In this document: positions 8,507 through 17,371 of the stretch, one piece after another | Layout: every line of letters begins with the position of its first letter | How positions within the stretch are numbered: position 1 is the first letter of the stretch | Source of the DNA: Bradymonas sp963697525 | Lineage (GTDB): Bacteria; Myxococcota_A; Bradymonadia; Bradymonadales; Bradymonadaceae | Length of the DNA: 64,000 nt | Direction: 5' to 3' | Assembly (NCBI GenBank): GCA_963697525.1 | Contig: OY969087.1 | Location: 2,356,001-2,420,000 of the forward strand | Program-made: the position numbers and the translations under genes | The notes under the pieces: model-generated | Database searches by the model: none | Told to the model about the DNA's origin: nothing | What the model saw: the letters and a program-made list of their open reading frames with translations, nothing else

Positions 8507-9469
8507 ATGAGTGAGATGATTCCCGGTTTCGCCCCGCGTTACAAGGGCCGCGGGCCCCACTACGAGGTCTGGTACGGCAAGGTCGACATCGCCCCCGGGC
8601 GCGCGTTGTGGTTTCGCTACACCACGCTCGACGGGGCCGTGAGCGAGGCGTCGACCTGGGCGATCTTCTTCGACGGCGACGCGTGTGTGGGGGCCAAGGA
8701 CGACTTCGAGCTCGGCGAGCTGCGCCGTCCGGGCGACGGGGTGGCGTTTGACCTCGCCGAGGACCTCCGCCTGGACGAGCGCGGTGCCGTCGGAAGCGCC
8801 GGGGACATCGGCTGGGAGTTGAGCTGGCAGGACAGCGGGCGGCGCTTCAGCTACATGCCCCACGTGCTCGAAAGATTGGGCCTCGCCAAGAGCACCTATG
8901 ACGACTGCTTACTCGACCTACACGTCAGCGGCGCGATTAGCTGCGGCAACCGGCGCTTCCAGCTCGATGGCGTGCCCGGCATGGTCGGCCACATCCAGGG
9001 CAAGCGCATCATCGGCCACAGTTGGGCGTGGAGCCACTGCAACTGCTTCGACGACGATCCCGACGCCGCCTTCGAGGGGCTGTCGGTGCGCGCGCTGCTG
9101 GGTGGCCGCGTCACGCCCAAGCTCAGCGCGTTCGTGGCGTGGGTCGACGGCCGGCAGTACAGCTTCCGAAACCCCACCGGTCTGCTGCTCAACCACAGCG
9201 AGTACTCCCGCGACCATTGGGTCTTCCATGCCCAAAACGACGGGGTCACGCTCACCGGAGAGGCGCGCTCGCCAATGAACGTCGCCCTGGTCGAGTATGC
9301 CGACACCGACGGATCTCATTTGTGGTGCTATAACAGTAAGTTATCGGATGTGGAGATCCGCATCCAGGACCCGGCGAGGGGGCTCGACCGCACGCTCAAA
9401 TCGACGGGCCGGGCGGCCTTCGAGCACGTGAATCGAGAGATTCCGGTGGCGGTGCCGTTGATCCGATGA
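8507..9469 (+). CDS. Tocopherol cyclase / CrtC-like lipocalin-type protein
   Basis: A 320-residue protein with no signal peptide. Its central signature GHSWAWSHCNCF, preceded by the PGMVGHIQGK stretch, resembles the core of the tocopherol cyclase family, and the overall two-lobed strand pattern is shared with hydroxyneurosporene synthase (CrtC)/AttH-type proteins. Members bind hydrophobic isoprenoids or quinones. The first half contains YEVWYGKVD and a WAIFFDG strand. It is divergent from the 3-beta-HSD-like reductase and shares the regulatory region. A role in cyclising, hydrating or binding an isoprenoid is inferred; the exact substrate is unknown. Confidence 0.65.
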   Translation: MSEMIPGFAPRYKGRGPHYEVWYGKVDIAPGRALWFRYTTLDGAVSEASTWAIFFDGDACVGAKDDFELGELRRPGDGVAFDLAEDLRLDERGAVGSAGDIGWELSWQDSGRRFSYMPHVLERLGLAKSTYDDCLLDLHVSGAISCGNRRFQLDGVPGMVGHIQGKRIIGHSWAWSHCNCFDDDPDAAFEGLSVRALLGGRVTPKLSAFVAWVDGRQYSFRNPTGLLLNHSEYSRDHWVFHAQNDGVTLTGEARSPMNVALVEYADTDGSHLWCYNSKLSDVEIRIQDPARGLDRTLKSTGRAAFEHVNREIPVAVPLIR

Positions 9470-9473
9470 CTTC

Positions 9474-9824
9474 TCACCAATCCTTCTCGAATTCCGGCGG
9501 ATAATCCGCGAAGATCTCCTCGGGTTTCTCCACGATCTCGCGCAAAAACTCGAACGAGTACACGCCCGTATTGTGCCCGTCGGCCCAGGCGATGCAGGCG
9601 GCATAGCTCCCCACCTGAGAGACGTCGTCGACGACGATCTGACGGCGGAAGGTGGGCGCGTTCCACTTGAGCGGACGCGCCCCGTGGCCCTGACAGTGCG
9701 CGCAGGGACAGTAGCCGCGCAGGATCACCGTGTCATAGTCGAACGACTCGCCGTCGCTGAACTCGATATGCAGGGTGTCCTCGTCTTCGAGGTAGCGAAT
9801 TTCGGTGGGATGGGCATGCCACAT
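9474..9824 (-). CDS. DUF971 domain protein
   Basis: A 116-residue protein with the DUF971 layout: an N-terminal strand pair (EIRYLEDEDTLHIEFSDGE), then LRGYCPCAHCQGHG with Cys39, Cys41 and Cys44, and a C-terminal SYAACIAWADGHNTGVYSFEFLRE. The same domain is found at the N terminus of gamma-butyrobetaine hydroxylase, where the cysteines bind metal, and as a stand-alone protein next to iron-sulfur assembly genes in many bacteria. Here it stands alone, convergent with the cyclase-like gene with four bases between the stops. No Shine-Dalgarno site is obvious before the ATG. Biochemical role unknown. Confidence 0.85.
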   Translation of the reverse strand: MWHAHPTEIRYLEDEDTLHIEFSDGESFDYDTVILRGYCPCAHCQGHGARPLKWNAPTFRRQIVVDDVSQVGSYAACIAWADGHNTGVYSFEFLREIVEKPEEIFADYPPEFEKDW

Positions 9825-10270
9825 GGGTCAGGGGTCCGGGGGTCCAGGGGTTCAGGGGTTCAGGGGTTGACGCGAAATCAGCGTCTCCAGGCGAAGCGCG
9901 CCGCGCGCCGTTTGCGCGGCCTCTGTAGCGGAGGGTTGCACGAGGCGCCGTTCGCCGAGTGCTACCTTCCGTGGTCGAGTCACCAAATGCCAAATCCGCC
10001 GCCAGTTAGCAACAGGAGTTGCTTGCCTGCAGGGCGTTCTCTCCGACGACACGGCCTTGCAGGGCGCACACGCCCGCTATTGAGGTGGAATTACCATTTC
10101 AGGGCGGACGAACAGTCACGTTTGCGCGAGGCGGTCGGGTTGCAGGTAAGCCACGTGGCTAATTGCCCGAACGCACGTCACGCGCAAACGCTGCGAATCG
10201 TCCGCCCTGCAATAGTAAGCACAAAAATAGCGGGCGTTGCTTGCCTGCAGGGCGTTCTCTTTCTCGACCC
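9825..10270. other. Gene-free stretch with G-rich run and palindromic element
   Basis: No convincing gene lies in these 446 bases. The first 45 bases are a short imperfect repeat of GGGGTTCA/GGGGTCC units directly upstream of the DUF971 start. The rest is dominated by the long palindrome annotated separately. Confidence 0.6.
10018..10260. repeat. Long imperfect palindrome flanked by a 25-base direct repeat
   Basis: Identical 25-base sequences at 10018-10042 and 10236-10260 (core CTTGCCTGCAGGGCG) bracket an interrupted palindrome centred near 10154. Pairing blocks are 10070-10081 with 10226-10237, 10100-10111 with 10198-10209, 10119-10128 with 10181-10190, 10135-10139 with 10166-10170, and the perfect 12-mer AGCCACGTGGCT at 10149-10160. 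All block pairs share almost the same centre, so the element could fold as a cruciform or RNA stem of about 168 bases. The motif TGCAGGGCG recurs several times. It resembles a REP-type or MITE-like element, with no coding capacity. Confidence 0.75.
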
Positions 10271-12719
10271 TCAGCGAAATTCGTAGACGCGCTTTTCGCC
10301 GTACTTCGCGACGAGCTTGTCGACGCGCGTGAGCAGCTTGTCGCGCTGCTGCCAGAATAGCTTCAAGCGCCGCTTGTCGATGGCGTCGGGGTGGGGGAAG
10401 AGCACCGGGTTGACCGCCTCGGGGTCGAGGGCGCGCACGGCGGTGATCATCGAGCGGCTAAACCGCGTCGTCTTCTCGAAGCGCGGGCGGACCTGGCTCT
10501 CCATGGACTCGTCGTAGAACGCCGCGCCGTTGTCCAGCGAGATGAACCGGCCGTCGGCGTATTGGTTGTTGACGCCGTAGTATTTCTCGGTGGAGCTGAA
10601 CCGGTCCCAGTTCTGGGTCAGGTAATCGAAGACCAGAATCGAGGAGAGTTGGCGAGCGACGTCGCGCAGCGTGGCGTCGCCCTGGTTGTCGATGAGCTTG
10701 GTGTAGAACGCGCCGCCGCCGAGGGTCTTGAACGGGTCCAGCGCCTCTTTGTAGGGCGTGTCCAAAATGGCCGGGTGGAAGCGCACGTCCAGCCAGTTCT
10801 GCCAGACCTGGGTGTACTCGATGGGCCAGTCGACGAAGTGGGGCACCCAATCCTTGAGGGTGCCGTATAGGTACGGGTGCACGGCGCCGTCGGGGCCCTT
10901 CTCGTCGACCCAGTGAAGCCCGCCGAAGCGCTGGGCGTAGCTCGTTTGCCAGTCGCCGCCGATGCGGCTGTACAGGGTCTGGAAGCGCGGCTTGCTGATG
11001 CGGGCGGCGCGGTTTCGGGGCACCTCGAACTGGCAGGGCACGATTCTCGCAGAACCGGTAGGCGGCGACCTCCGCGCGCCAGCCGTTGCCCCACTCGTCC
11101 TGAGCGGGCTTGAACGCATACACATTCTTTCCGGCGTAGGTCATGCGCAGCGAGATGGAGTGGCCGCCGCCCAGCGCGTGGATGGCGTGGACCTTGGCGC
11201 TGTCGTCGACGCCGATGGTGACCAGGTCGGGGTGCAGCGAGGCGTCGGCGGCGATGGCGTCATTGAACACCCTGGCGAGCCTGGGCTTGACGCCGCGGTC
11301 GACCATCGCGCGAAGCGCGACTTTTCGGGCGATGTCGGGGTGGCCGGCGTCGACGAGCGCGCGGGCGAAGGTGTCGGCGCGGTGGGCGCGCGCCACGATC
11401 TTGTTGGCGCGGGCGATGGCTTTGCGCAGGTCGGCCCCGAAGGGCTCCGACGGCGGCGGCACCGCCAGCACCGGGTGGGGCTTGTCGGCCTGCGCCGCGC
11501 GCCCGGCCTGGTGCGGCTTGCCGAGCAGCGGGATGACGATGGCCAGCGCGACCGTGCCCATGGCGACCCCGCCGAGCACCGTCAACAGCCAGGACAGCCA
11601 CACCGGCGTCTGCGTCGGCGGCGCCGCCGGCCTCGCAGGGATCTTCGCAGGCGCTTCCGGCGCCTGGGGCGGCGCCGGCTCGCGCTGCCACTCGCCGGTG
11701 GTGATCTTCTGGACCACCTCCTGCGTCTGGCGCAGCAGGCGCTCGCGCACTCGCGGATAGGCCGGGTGTTGCTCGAGGGACATCCACTGCCCCCCGGCCG
11801 TCCCCAACTCGATGACGGCGAGCCACACGCCGCTTTTGAGCAGCGCAGCGAGGCCGGCCTCGTCGACCGGGTCGAAGACGACGTTGTCCACGCGAATGGG
11901 CCACGGGCCCTCGTCATCCGCCGCGGTGAGCGGCACCGGCTCCGGCTCCGGTTCCGGTTCCGGTTCCGCGACCGGCTCCGGCTCCGGCACCGCGACCGGC
12001 TCCGGCACCGCGACCGGCTCCGGCACCGGCACCGCGACCGGCTCCGGCACCGCGACCGGCTCCGGCTCCGGCTCCGGCACCGCGACCGGCTCCGGCTCCG
12101 GCTCCGGCACCGCGACCGGCTCCGGCACCGCGACCGGCTCCGGCTCCGGCACCGCGACCGGCTCCGGCTCCGGAAAGACCAACTCCGCCGTATCCCCGAC
12201 GGCCCCCGCCACCTCATCCGCAATCGTCAGCAAGTCCTGATCGAGCGCCTCCTCGAGCGCCTGCTCGTGGCGTTCGAGCGTGTCGGGTTCGTCGGGCTCG
12301 TCGGCGGGCGCGCGCAGCCGGCCCGGCTCGAGTCGCTTGAGCCGCGACAGCAGCGAGTCGTCGCGCGGCGCGGTGGGCTCGTCGAGCGCGCCCGTCGGTT
12401 CGGCGTCGTCGGGCTCGTCGGGGGCGTTGGGGCCCAGCGCGAGGGTGGGGCGGCCCACGCTCGTGACGTCGCGAAACACGCGCTTGGATTCCTCGGCCGC
12501 GCCCTCGCCGCCCGCACGGCGCGGGTGATCTTCGGGGCGCCGGGGCGCGTTGGGGTGCTCGAAGATGGTCGAGATCTCGGTGCGCTTCCAGCCGCGGTCG
12601 CCCTTGGGCACGGCGATGGTCTCCTGGCAGCGCGGGCAGGGGATCTCGTCGGGCAGAGCTTGCCCCGGGGCCGGCCTGAGCCGGAATCGCTTCTTACAAC
12701 CGGGGCACGTGATTTCGAT
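10271..12719 (-). pseudogene. Zinc-ribbon membrane protein with atypical (FAM20/HipA-like) kinase domain, frameshifted
   Basis: One broken gene spans this region. The frame entering at 12719 encodes a zinc ribbon (TCPGCKKRF then CPRC), an acidic/proline region with many PEPVAVPEP repeats (about 11930-12175), one membrane helix (WLLTVLGGVAMGTVALAIVI) and the start of a kinase-like domain with the Lys of VYAFKP and the Glu of GWRAEVAAYRFCE. Near 11040-11050 the frame slips by one extra base. The rest, FLTQNWDRFSS-type catalytic loop (DYLTQNWDRFSS) and FISLDNGAAF in place of DFG, continues in another frame to 10271. The kinase pattern resembles FAM20/HipA-type atypical kinases. No ATG, GTG or TTG precedes the zinc ribbon; an AGGAG lies nine bases before an ATC codon at 12717-12719. 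Sequencing error or real decay are both possible. Confidence 0.65.
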
Positions 12720-12819
12720 GGCGCACGTCTCCTACAACTCGAGGACCAACCCCGATCATATCGGCCCCGGCGTGGTTTGTGAAAGAAATTGGTGCTTGGC
12801 ACTCGACGGCGCCGCACTC

Positions 12820-12958
12820 GACGGCGCGGAGGCCGTCGCTCCCAGGACGGCGCGGAGGCCGTCGCTCCAAGGACGGCGCGGAGGCCGTTGCTCCAAGGAC
12901 GGCGCAAAGGCCGTTGCTCCAAGGACGGCGCCCCCTATTTGGAGCGACGCCGTCCCTG
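12820..12958. repeat. 26-base tandem repeat ending in an inverted copy
   Basis: Units starting GACGGCGCGGAGGCCGT begin at 12820, 12846, 12872, 12898 and 12924, an exact 26-base period with few substitutions. The last unit is partial and is followed at about 12941-12958 by an inverted copy (GAGCGACGCCGTCC), so CCAAGGACGGCG and CGCCGTCCCTGG can form a stem. Because 26 is not a multiple of three, the repeat does not encode a repeated peptide. It lies in the 444-base gene-free stretch between the zinc-ribbon kinase gene and the DUF2892 gene. Confidence 0.85.
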
Positions 12959-13163
12959 GCGTCGTTGGATACGCGCAAAACTTGGGCTGTGGATGTTGCT
13001 CGACGCAAACATTTCGCTGCCGTGTCGACAACGATCGCCGCGAGACGGCCTTCTCGCAGCGATCCGACGCGCCTAGGCGAGTTGGCACGCCGTTCGCAAT
13101 GGTAAGCGGGTGAGGGGTAACGAAACGTTTACTTATTCAACGCCAGGACCGTGGAGGTATGAA

Positions 13164-13385
13164 ATGACTGCACTTCAGAAACTCGCCAACGAAGGAAGCG
13201 CCGATCGTGTGATTCGCGTGGTGCTCGGCGCCGTGCTCATGTTGCTGGTGTTCATCGGGCCGAAGACCGCCTGGGGCTTCATCGGGTTGATCCCGTTGGT
13301 GACCGGCGTGTTCGGCTTCTGCCCGCTGTACCGCCTGGCGGGGATCAACACTTGCCCGAACGGCAAGTGTGTCCCGGAGGGGTGA
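13164..13385 (+). CDS. DUF2892 (YgaP-type) small membrane protein
   Basis: A 73-residue protein; the ATG at 13164 has GGAGG six bases upstream, so the longer frame from 13110 is not used. Two membrane helices are seen (VIRVVLGAVLMLLVFIG and WGFIGLIPLVTGVFGF), followed by CPLYRLAGINTCPNGKC. This is the DUF2892 pattern, also found as the membrane part of the YgaP rhodanese. Members are thought to take part in sulfur or thiol chemistry at the inner membrane. The C-terminal CPNGKC coding sequence is also a perfect 9-bp hairpin. Transcribed alone; converges on the 606-residue lipoprotein gene. Confidence 0.85.
   Translation: MTALQKLANEGSADRVIRVVLGAVLMLLVFIGPKTAWGFIGLIPLVTGVFGFCPLYRLAGINTCPNGKCVPEG
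13348..13370 (+). other. Hairpin inside the 3' end of the DUF2892 gene
   Basis: ACACTTGCC and GGCAAGTGT form a perfect 9-bp stem with a five-base loop, within the codons for the C-terminal Cys pair. No T-run follows, so it is not a classical terminator, but it lies 20 bases before a convergent gene end. Confidence 0.5.
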
Positions 13386-13390
13386 GCACC

Positions 13391-15211
13391 TTACAGCCGC
13401 TGGGAGACGTCGTCGTAGATGCTGCACAGCGGGGTCCAGTCGTGCTCGGTCTCGGTGTCTTGGCTGACATCGGCCTGCGGGCAGTATTCGTCCGCGCTCC
13501 AGTCGACCCAGGCGTCGCCCTGGCCGACCGACTGGGCGTATTGGCGGAAGACGTCGAAGCCGTCGGCGCCGTCGTCGCGGCCTTTGAACACGACCACGTC
13601 GTTGCAGGTGCCCGACTGGGCGTCGTCGACGTGGTTGAGGTTGTACTCCATGACGAGGTCGTACATCTCGGCGGTCGACGAGTCCCAGCAGCAGGTCTTG
13701 GACTTGTGGTAGTCGAGCTCGGCGAAGACGTAGTCCTCGAAGCGGCGGTATTTGCGGTCGACGTCCTCTTTGGTCATGCCCAGCTCGGTGGCCACGTCGT
13801 ACAGGTCCTTGAAGGCGTCCTCGCGGTCGATGCGCGCCGCGCAGCTCGCCGGGTAGCGGCGCAGGTGGGCGCGCTTGTCTTTGATGACCCCCAGGATGAC
13901 GTCCATCTTGGCGCGCGGGCCCAGCTCGGTCAGGATTTGCTGGAAGCGCGCCGGGCGCTGGCCCAGCGTGTCGAAGTCGGTGCTGTTGATGAACGCGTCG
14001 CGCGACTCCTCGGGCACCATATTGGTCCAGCGGCCGTGGACGTTGACCGCCTCGCGCCAGCGCTTGAGCCCGCCGCCGTTCTCGGCGTAGCCCTCCCCAC
14101 CGGTGTACATCGAGGTAAAGTAGCGCTTGCTCGCCGGGGCGGTGTCCCACTTGGGCTGGCGGCGCGGCATCGAGCCGCTGGCGAGTTCCGCCTCCATCTG
14201 GGGGACCTGCTCCCCGTCGATCTCTTTGGTGCCCAGGTCGCGGCTGCGCATCACGATGAGGGTGTGACCGATGCCGGTCTTCTGCCAGCGCTCCAGCAAA
14301 AAGTCACCGGGCAGCACGGCCTGCGGCTTCAGGTTGAACGTGTTGGCCGAGTCGGCCAGGTTGATCGAGCCGAACCACACCAGTTGCAGGCGCAGGAAAT
14401 ACCCCACGCGTTTGTTCAAAAAGATCTCGTCGAAATAGGCGCCAGCGTGCTTCTCCTGGCCGTCGTCGCCTTCGATCATGGGCTGCTCGTCGTCGAACGA
14501 GCCCGGGATGCTCAACCCGGCGAGCTTGTCGTCGTGGGGCCAGTCGACCTCGCCGTCGCGATAGGCCTGGGCCTGGTCGGAGTAGTCGGCGTAGCGGGTG
14601 CGGAAGTTGGGCATATGGCCCCAGCGGCCGTCCTTGGTGCGGATGCCGAAGTGGCCGAAGTACAGCCGGCGCCCGTGGCGGTCGACGCCCTCCATGAAGT
14701 AGGGCAGGTGGTACCAACTGGCGAAGGTCACCCGCAAAAAGATCGCCGACTCGGCGCATTCGAGCGCCGGGGCGGGCACCTCTTTGCCCCAGGGGGTCTT
14801 CAGGATGTAGGTCTTGCCGTAGTCGGTGCTGTCGGTGCGCTGCAGCGAGTCGATCCAGGCGCGGTATTTCTGCTCCCAGGTCATCCCGCTGTTGGCCGGC
14901 CAGGCGATGCCGGCCTTGCGCGCCGCGGCGGTGTCGGTGTCCGACCAGGCGTTGTGCACCTCCCAGACCGACGTATCGGCCTGGTCGACCGACACCGGAA
15001 GCCCGCGGGCCCCGGAGATGGCGTCGTCCTTGCCCGTCGGCTCGTTGAAGCCCGTGCCCCCGAGGACCGGCTTGCCGTTGGCGTCGATCTCGCCGCCTTG
15101 CGAGAGCAGACCGTTCGAGCCCGTATCGCCACACGCCGACATCAGCAGGGCGGCACACACCAGCACGAAGGGGGCGACCGCGAGGTGTCGTTTCAGCGCA
15201 TTCATCATCAT
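13391..15211 (-). CDS. Large lipoprotein of unknown function, possible cysteine-peptidase-like fold
   Basis: A 606-residue lipoprotein; the signal ends LLMSAC with the lipid Cys at residue 27, then a Gly/Ser-rich linker with TGKDDAISG. The start has three ATG codons in a row with GGAG upstream. In the middle, ECAESAIFLRVTFASWYHLPYF puts a Cys at the start of a helix, and a later GIGHTLIVMRSRDL places a His on a strand, an order seen in papain-like and NlpC/P60-like folds. This is inference; no family is recognised with certainty. The second half is rich in Tyr, Asp and Arg and ends with several Cys. It lies alone, convergent with the DUF2892 gene and divergent from the MauG-type gene. Confidence 0.75.
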   Translation of the reverse strand: MMMNALKRHLAVAPFVLVCAALLMSACGDTGSNGLLSQGGEIDANGKPVLGGTGFNEPTGKDDAISGARGLPVSVDQADTSVWEVHNAWSDTDTAAARKAGIAWPANSGMTWEQKYRAWIDSLQRTDSTDYGKTYILKTPWGKEVPAPALECAESAIFLRVTFASWYHLPYFMEGVDRHGRRLYFGHFGIRTKDGRWGHMPNFRTRYADYSDQAQAYRDGEVDWPHDDKLAGLSIPGSFDDEQPMIEGDDGQEKHAGAYFDEIFLNKRVGYFLRLQLVWFGSINLADSANTFNLKPQAVLPGDFLLERWQKTGIGHTLIVMRSRDLGTKEIDGEQVPQMEAELASGSMPRRQPKWDTAPASKRYFTSMYTGGEGYAENGGGLKRWREAVNVHGRWTNMVPEESRDAFINSTDFDTLGQRPARFQQILTELGPRAKMDVILGVIKDKRAHLRRYPASCAARIDREDAFKDLYDVATELGMTKEDVDRKYRRFEDYVFAELDYHKSKTCCWDSSTAEMYDLVMEYNLNHVDDAQSGTCNDVVVFKGRDDGADGFDVFRQYAQSVGQGDAWVDWSADEYCPQADVSQDTETEHDWTPLCSIYDDVSQRL

Positions 15212-15465
15212 GAGATCATCTCCAGCCGGGGGGCTCGCCAGTCAGCTTTAGCGCATCGTTATTGCTGCATTAGTGCTGCATTAGAATTCAAGAGCCGTGC
15301 CAGGCAGAGATCGCCGCCTGCAGGCCGTCCAGGGTAGTTTCGGGGTGGCTAATGGAGTTGCCGGGGTGGCAAGAGTAATTGTCGCTCACCGGGGTCAATC
15401 GTACCCTTAAACGGCAGTAAATCGCTCGTGAATTGACCGTATTAGTAGAAATACGCGGAGAGCAC

Positions 15466-16554
15466 ATGAAACGCAAGATGTGGACGGTGTTGATGGCGGG
15501 GCTGCTCGTCCTGCCGGCGTGCAAGAAACAGCAAGTCGAGGCTCCAGCGGAGCCCACGGAGAAGACGCAGACGACCAAGGCCGAGCCGGCCGCGCCCACG
15601 AAGGACGACGCGCTGGCGACGGCGCGCAAGAATACCGAGGCGTTCGCCCCCCTGCCCGAGGCATTCGCCAGCAAGGACAACCCCATCACGCCGGCCAAGG
15701 TCGCGCTGGGGCGCACGCTGTACTACGACGTGCGCCTGTCCCAGGGCGACAAGGTCTCGTGCAATTCGTGCCACGGGCTCGACAGCTTCGGAGTCGACGG
15801 CAAGCAATTCTCCACGGGCCATGATGGCCGCAAAGGCGGGCGAAACGCGCCCACGGTGTACAACGCCGCCGGCCAGATCGCCCAGTTCTGGGACGGGCGC
15901 GCGGCCAACGTGGAGGCGCAGGCCGGCGGGCCGATGCTCAACCCCGTGGAGATGGGCATGCCCAGCGAAGACGCCGTGGTCGCCAAGCTGACCAAGATCA
16001 AGGGCTATCCGGCGCTGTTCAAAAAGGCGTTCCCCGACAGCAAGGAGGCGCTGACCTTCGCGCACGTCACCCAGGCCATCGGCGCCTTCGAGCGCGGGTT
16101 GGTGACCCCGGCGCGGTTCGACAAATTTTTGGCCGGCGACGCCAAGGCGCTGAGCGCTCAGGAGCTTCGCGGGTTCAATAAATTCGTCGATATCGGCTGC
16201 AGCGGCTGCCACAACGGCGCGCGCGTCGGCGGGGCGATGTACCAGAAGGTGGGCCTGGTCGAGGCGTGGCCGAATCAATCCGACAAGGGGCGCCTCGGGG
16301 TCACCAAGGACGAGGCCGACATGATGAAGTTCAAGGTGCCGGTGCTGCGCAATATCGCCAAGACCGGCCCGTACTTCCACGACGGCTCGGTGGCCAAACT
16401 GCCCGAGGCGGTCAAGATGATGGCCAAGTACCAGCTCGGCAAAGAGCTTAGTGACGAGGACGTCGCCGACATCGTCGCCTTCCTGAAGGCGCTGACCGGC
16501 GAGGTCCCCGCCGACTACGTCAAAAAGCCGGCGCTTCCCGGCGAGAAGACGTGA
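15466..16554 (+). CDS. MauG/CcpA-type dihaem cytochrome c peroxidase, lipoprotein form
   Basis: A 362-residue protein whose ATG has GGAG five bases upstream. The signal ends LLVLPAC with Cys19 as lipid anchor, then a Lys/Glu/Pro/Ala-rich linker to about residue 55. Two c-type haem sites are present: CNSCH at 99-103 and CSGCH at 245-249. The conserved FWDGRA segment and the PVLRNIAKTGPYFHDGS stretch are typical of bacterial dihaem cytochrome c peroxidases and MauG-like proteins. The enzyme would reduce hydrogen peroxide or oxidise a partner protein in the periplasm, here tethered to a membrane instead of soluble. Divergent from the 606-residue lipoprotein gene. Confidence 0.93.
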   Translation: MKRKMWTVLMAGLLVLPACKKQQVEAPAEPTEKTQTTKAEPAAPTKDDALATARKNTEAFAPLPEAFASKDNPITPAKVALGRTLYYDVRLSQGDKVSCNSCHGLDSFGVDGKQFSTGHDGRKGGRNAPTVYNAAGQIAQFWDGRAANVEAQAGGPMLNPVEMGMPSEDAVVAKLTKIKGYPALFKKAFPDSKEALTFAHVTQAIGAFERGLVTPARFDKFLAGDAKALSAQELRGFNKFVDIGCSGCHNGARVGGAMYQKVGLVEAWPNQSDKGRLGVTKDEADMMKFKVPVLRNIAKTGPYFHDGSVAKLPEAVKMMAKYQLGKELSDEDVADIVAFLKALTGEVPADYVKKPALPGEKT

Positions 16555-16558
16555 GCGC

Positions 16559-17371
16559 TCACGGCTGCATGTCGCGGTATTGAGCGCAGGCGTCCAGGTT
16601 CCCCCAGTCGCAGGCGGTCTCGTACAGGTCGTAGGCGCGCTGGGGGTTCTGGGCGACGCCGTCGCCTTGCTGATAGGCACGCGCCAGCGCCACACACCCG
16701 CTCATCAGCCCGGCGTCACAGGCGCGGGCGTGGGTGACCAGGTCTCGAGGGGCGTCGGCGGGGAGCTGGCGCTCGTTGCGCCCGACCCGATGCTGGGCGG
16801 GCGCGCGAGCGCAGTCGGGCTGGTAGCCCAGGGTGCAGGCGCGCTCGAAGTAGCTGTCGGCATATTGGGTGTCCACGTCCACGCCCAGCCCGTCGCGCGC
16901 GTCCACCGCCAGCATGTGACAGGCCACGGCCAGCCCGGCGGTGCAGGCCTTCTGAAAGTAGACGCGCGAGGTGCGAAAATTCTGGGGCACGACAACGCCC
17001 AGGTGAAAGCGCACGCCGATGTCGTAGCAGGCGCGCTGGTAATCGCCGTGACAGGCGTAGGCGATGAGGGCGACCGCCAGGTGGTTGTCGCGTTTGATGC
17101 CGTCGCCGCCGTGGACCTTATCTCCCAGTTCGTAGCACGCCTTCGCCGAGCCCTTTCGGCAGCCCCGCAGCGCCGCGCGCGCTTTGTCGGTGCGCGCCGT
17201 CTGCGCGATGGCGTCGAAATCGAAGCGGGTCTGCCGCAAGGCGTCGTGCAGCCACCCTTTGATTTGGGGCGCCGACTGCGCCTGGACCCGAGGCGCGGCG
17301 GCGGCGCTCAGCGCCACCACCCCGGCGAGCAGCAGCGTCGTGGCCCATGTTTTGTGCATACGTCGTCGCAT
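16559..17371 (-). CDS. Sel1-like repeat protein, secreted
   Basis: A 270-residue protein. The ATG at 17371 overlaps the stop of the metallophosphoesterase gene by one base (TGATG), so the two are probably translationally coupled. The N terminus is a signal peptide (TTLLLAGVVALSAAAAPRVQAQ). Six Cys-containing Sel1-like helical repeats follow, visible as CRKGSAKACYELG, CHGDYQRACYDIG, CTAGLAVACHMLA, CTLGYQPDCA, CDAGLMSGCVALA and CDWGNLDAC. Paired cysteines probably form disulfides, as in the HcpA-type subgroup. Sel1 repeats mediate protein contacts. The partner is unknown, but the coupling suggests a link with the phosphoesterase. Confidence 0.88.
   Translation of the reverse strand: MRRRMHKTWATTLLLAGVVALSAAAAPRVQAQSAPQIKGWLHDALRQTRFDFDAIAQTARTDKARAALRGCRKGSAKACYELGDKVHGGDGIKRDNHLAVALIAYACHGDYQRACYDIGVRFHLGVVVPQNFRTSRVYFQKACTAGLAVACHMLAVDARDGLGVDVDTQYADSYFERACTLGYQPDCARAPAQHRVGRNERQLPADAPRDLVTHARACDAGLMSGCVALARAYQQGDGVAQNPQRAYDLYETACDWGNLDACAQYRDMQP

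Noticed and set aside
12227..12922. Long open frame on the minus strand overlapping the start of the zinc-ribbon kinase gene
   Set aside because: It is Arg/Ser/Pro-rich with no recognisable motif and runs over the Pro-Glu-Val repeat and the 26-base tandem repeats in a different frame from the zinc ribbon; it is a high-GC shadow frame.
12820..12958. 26-base tandem array considered as a CRISPR array
   Set aside because: Units are directly adjacent with no spacers and there are no cas genes, so it is a simple tandem repeat.
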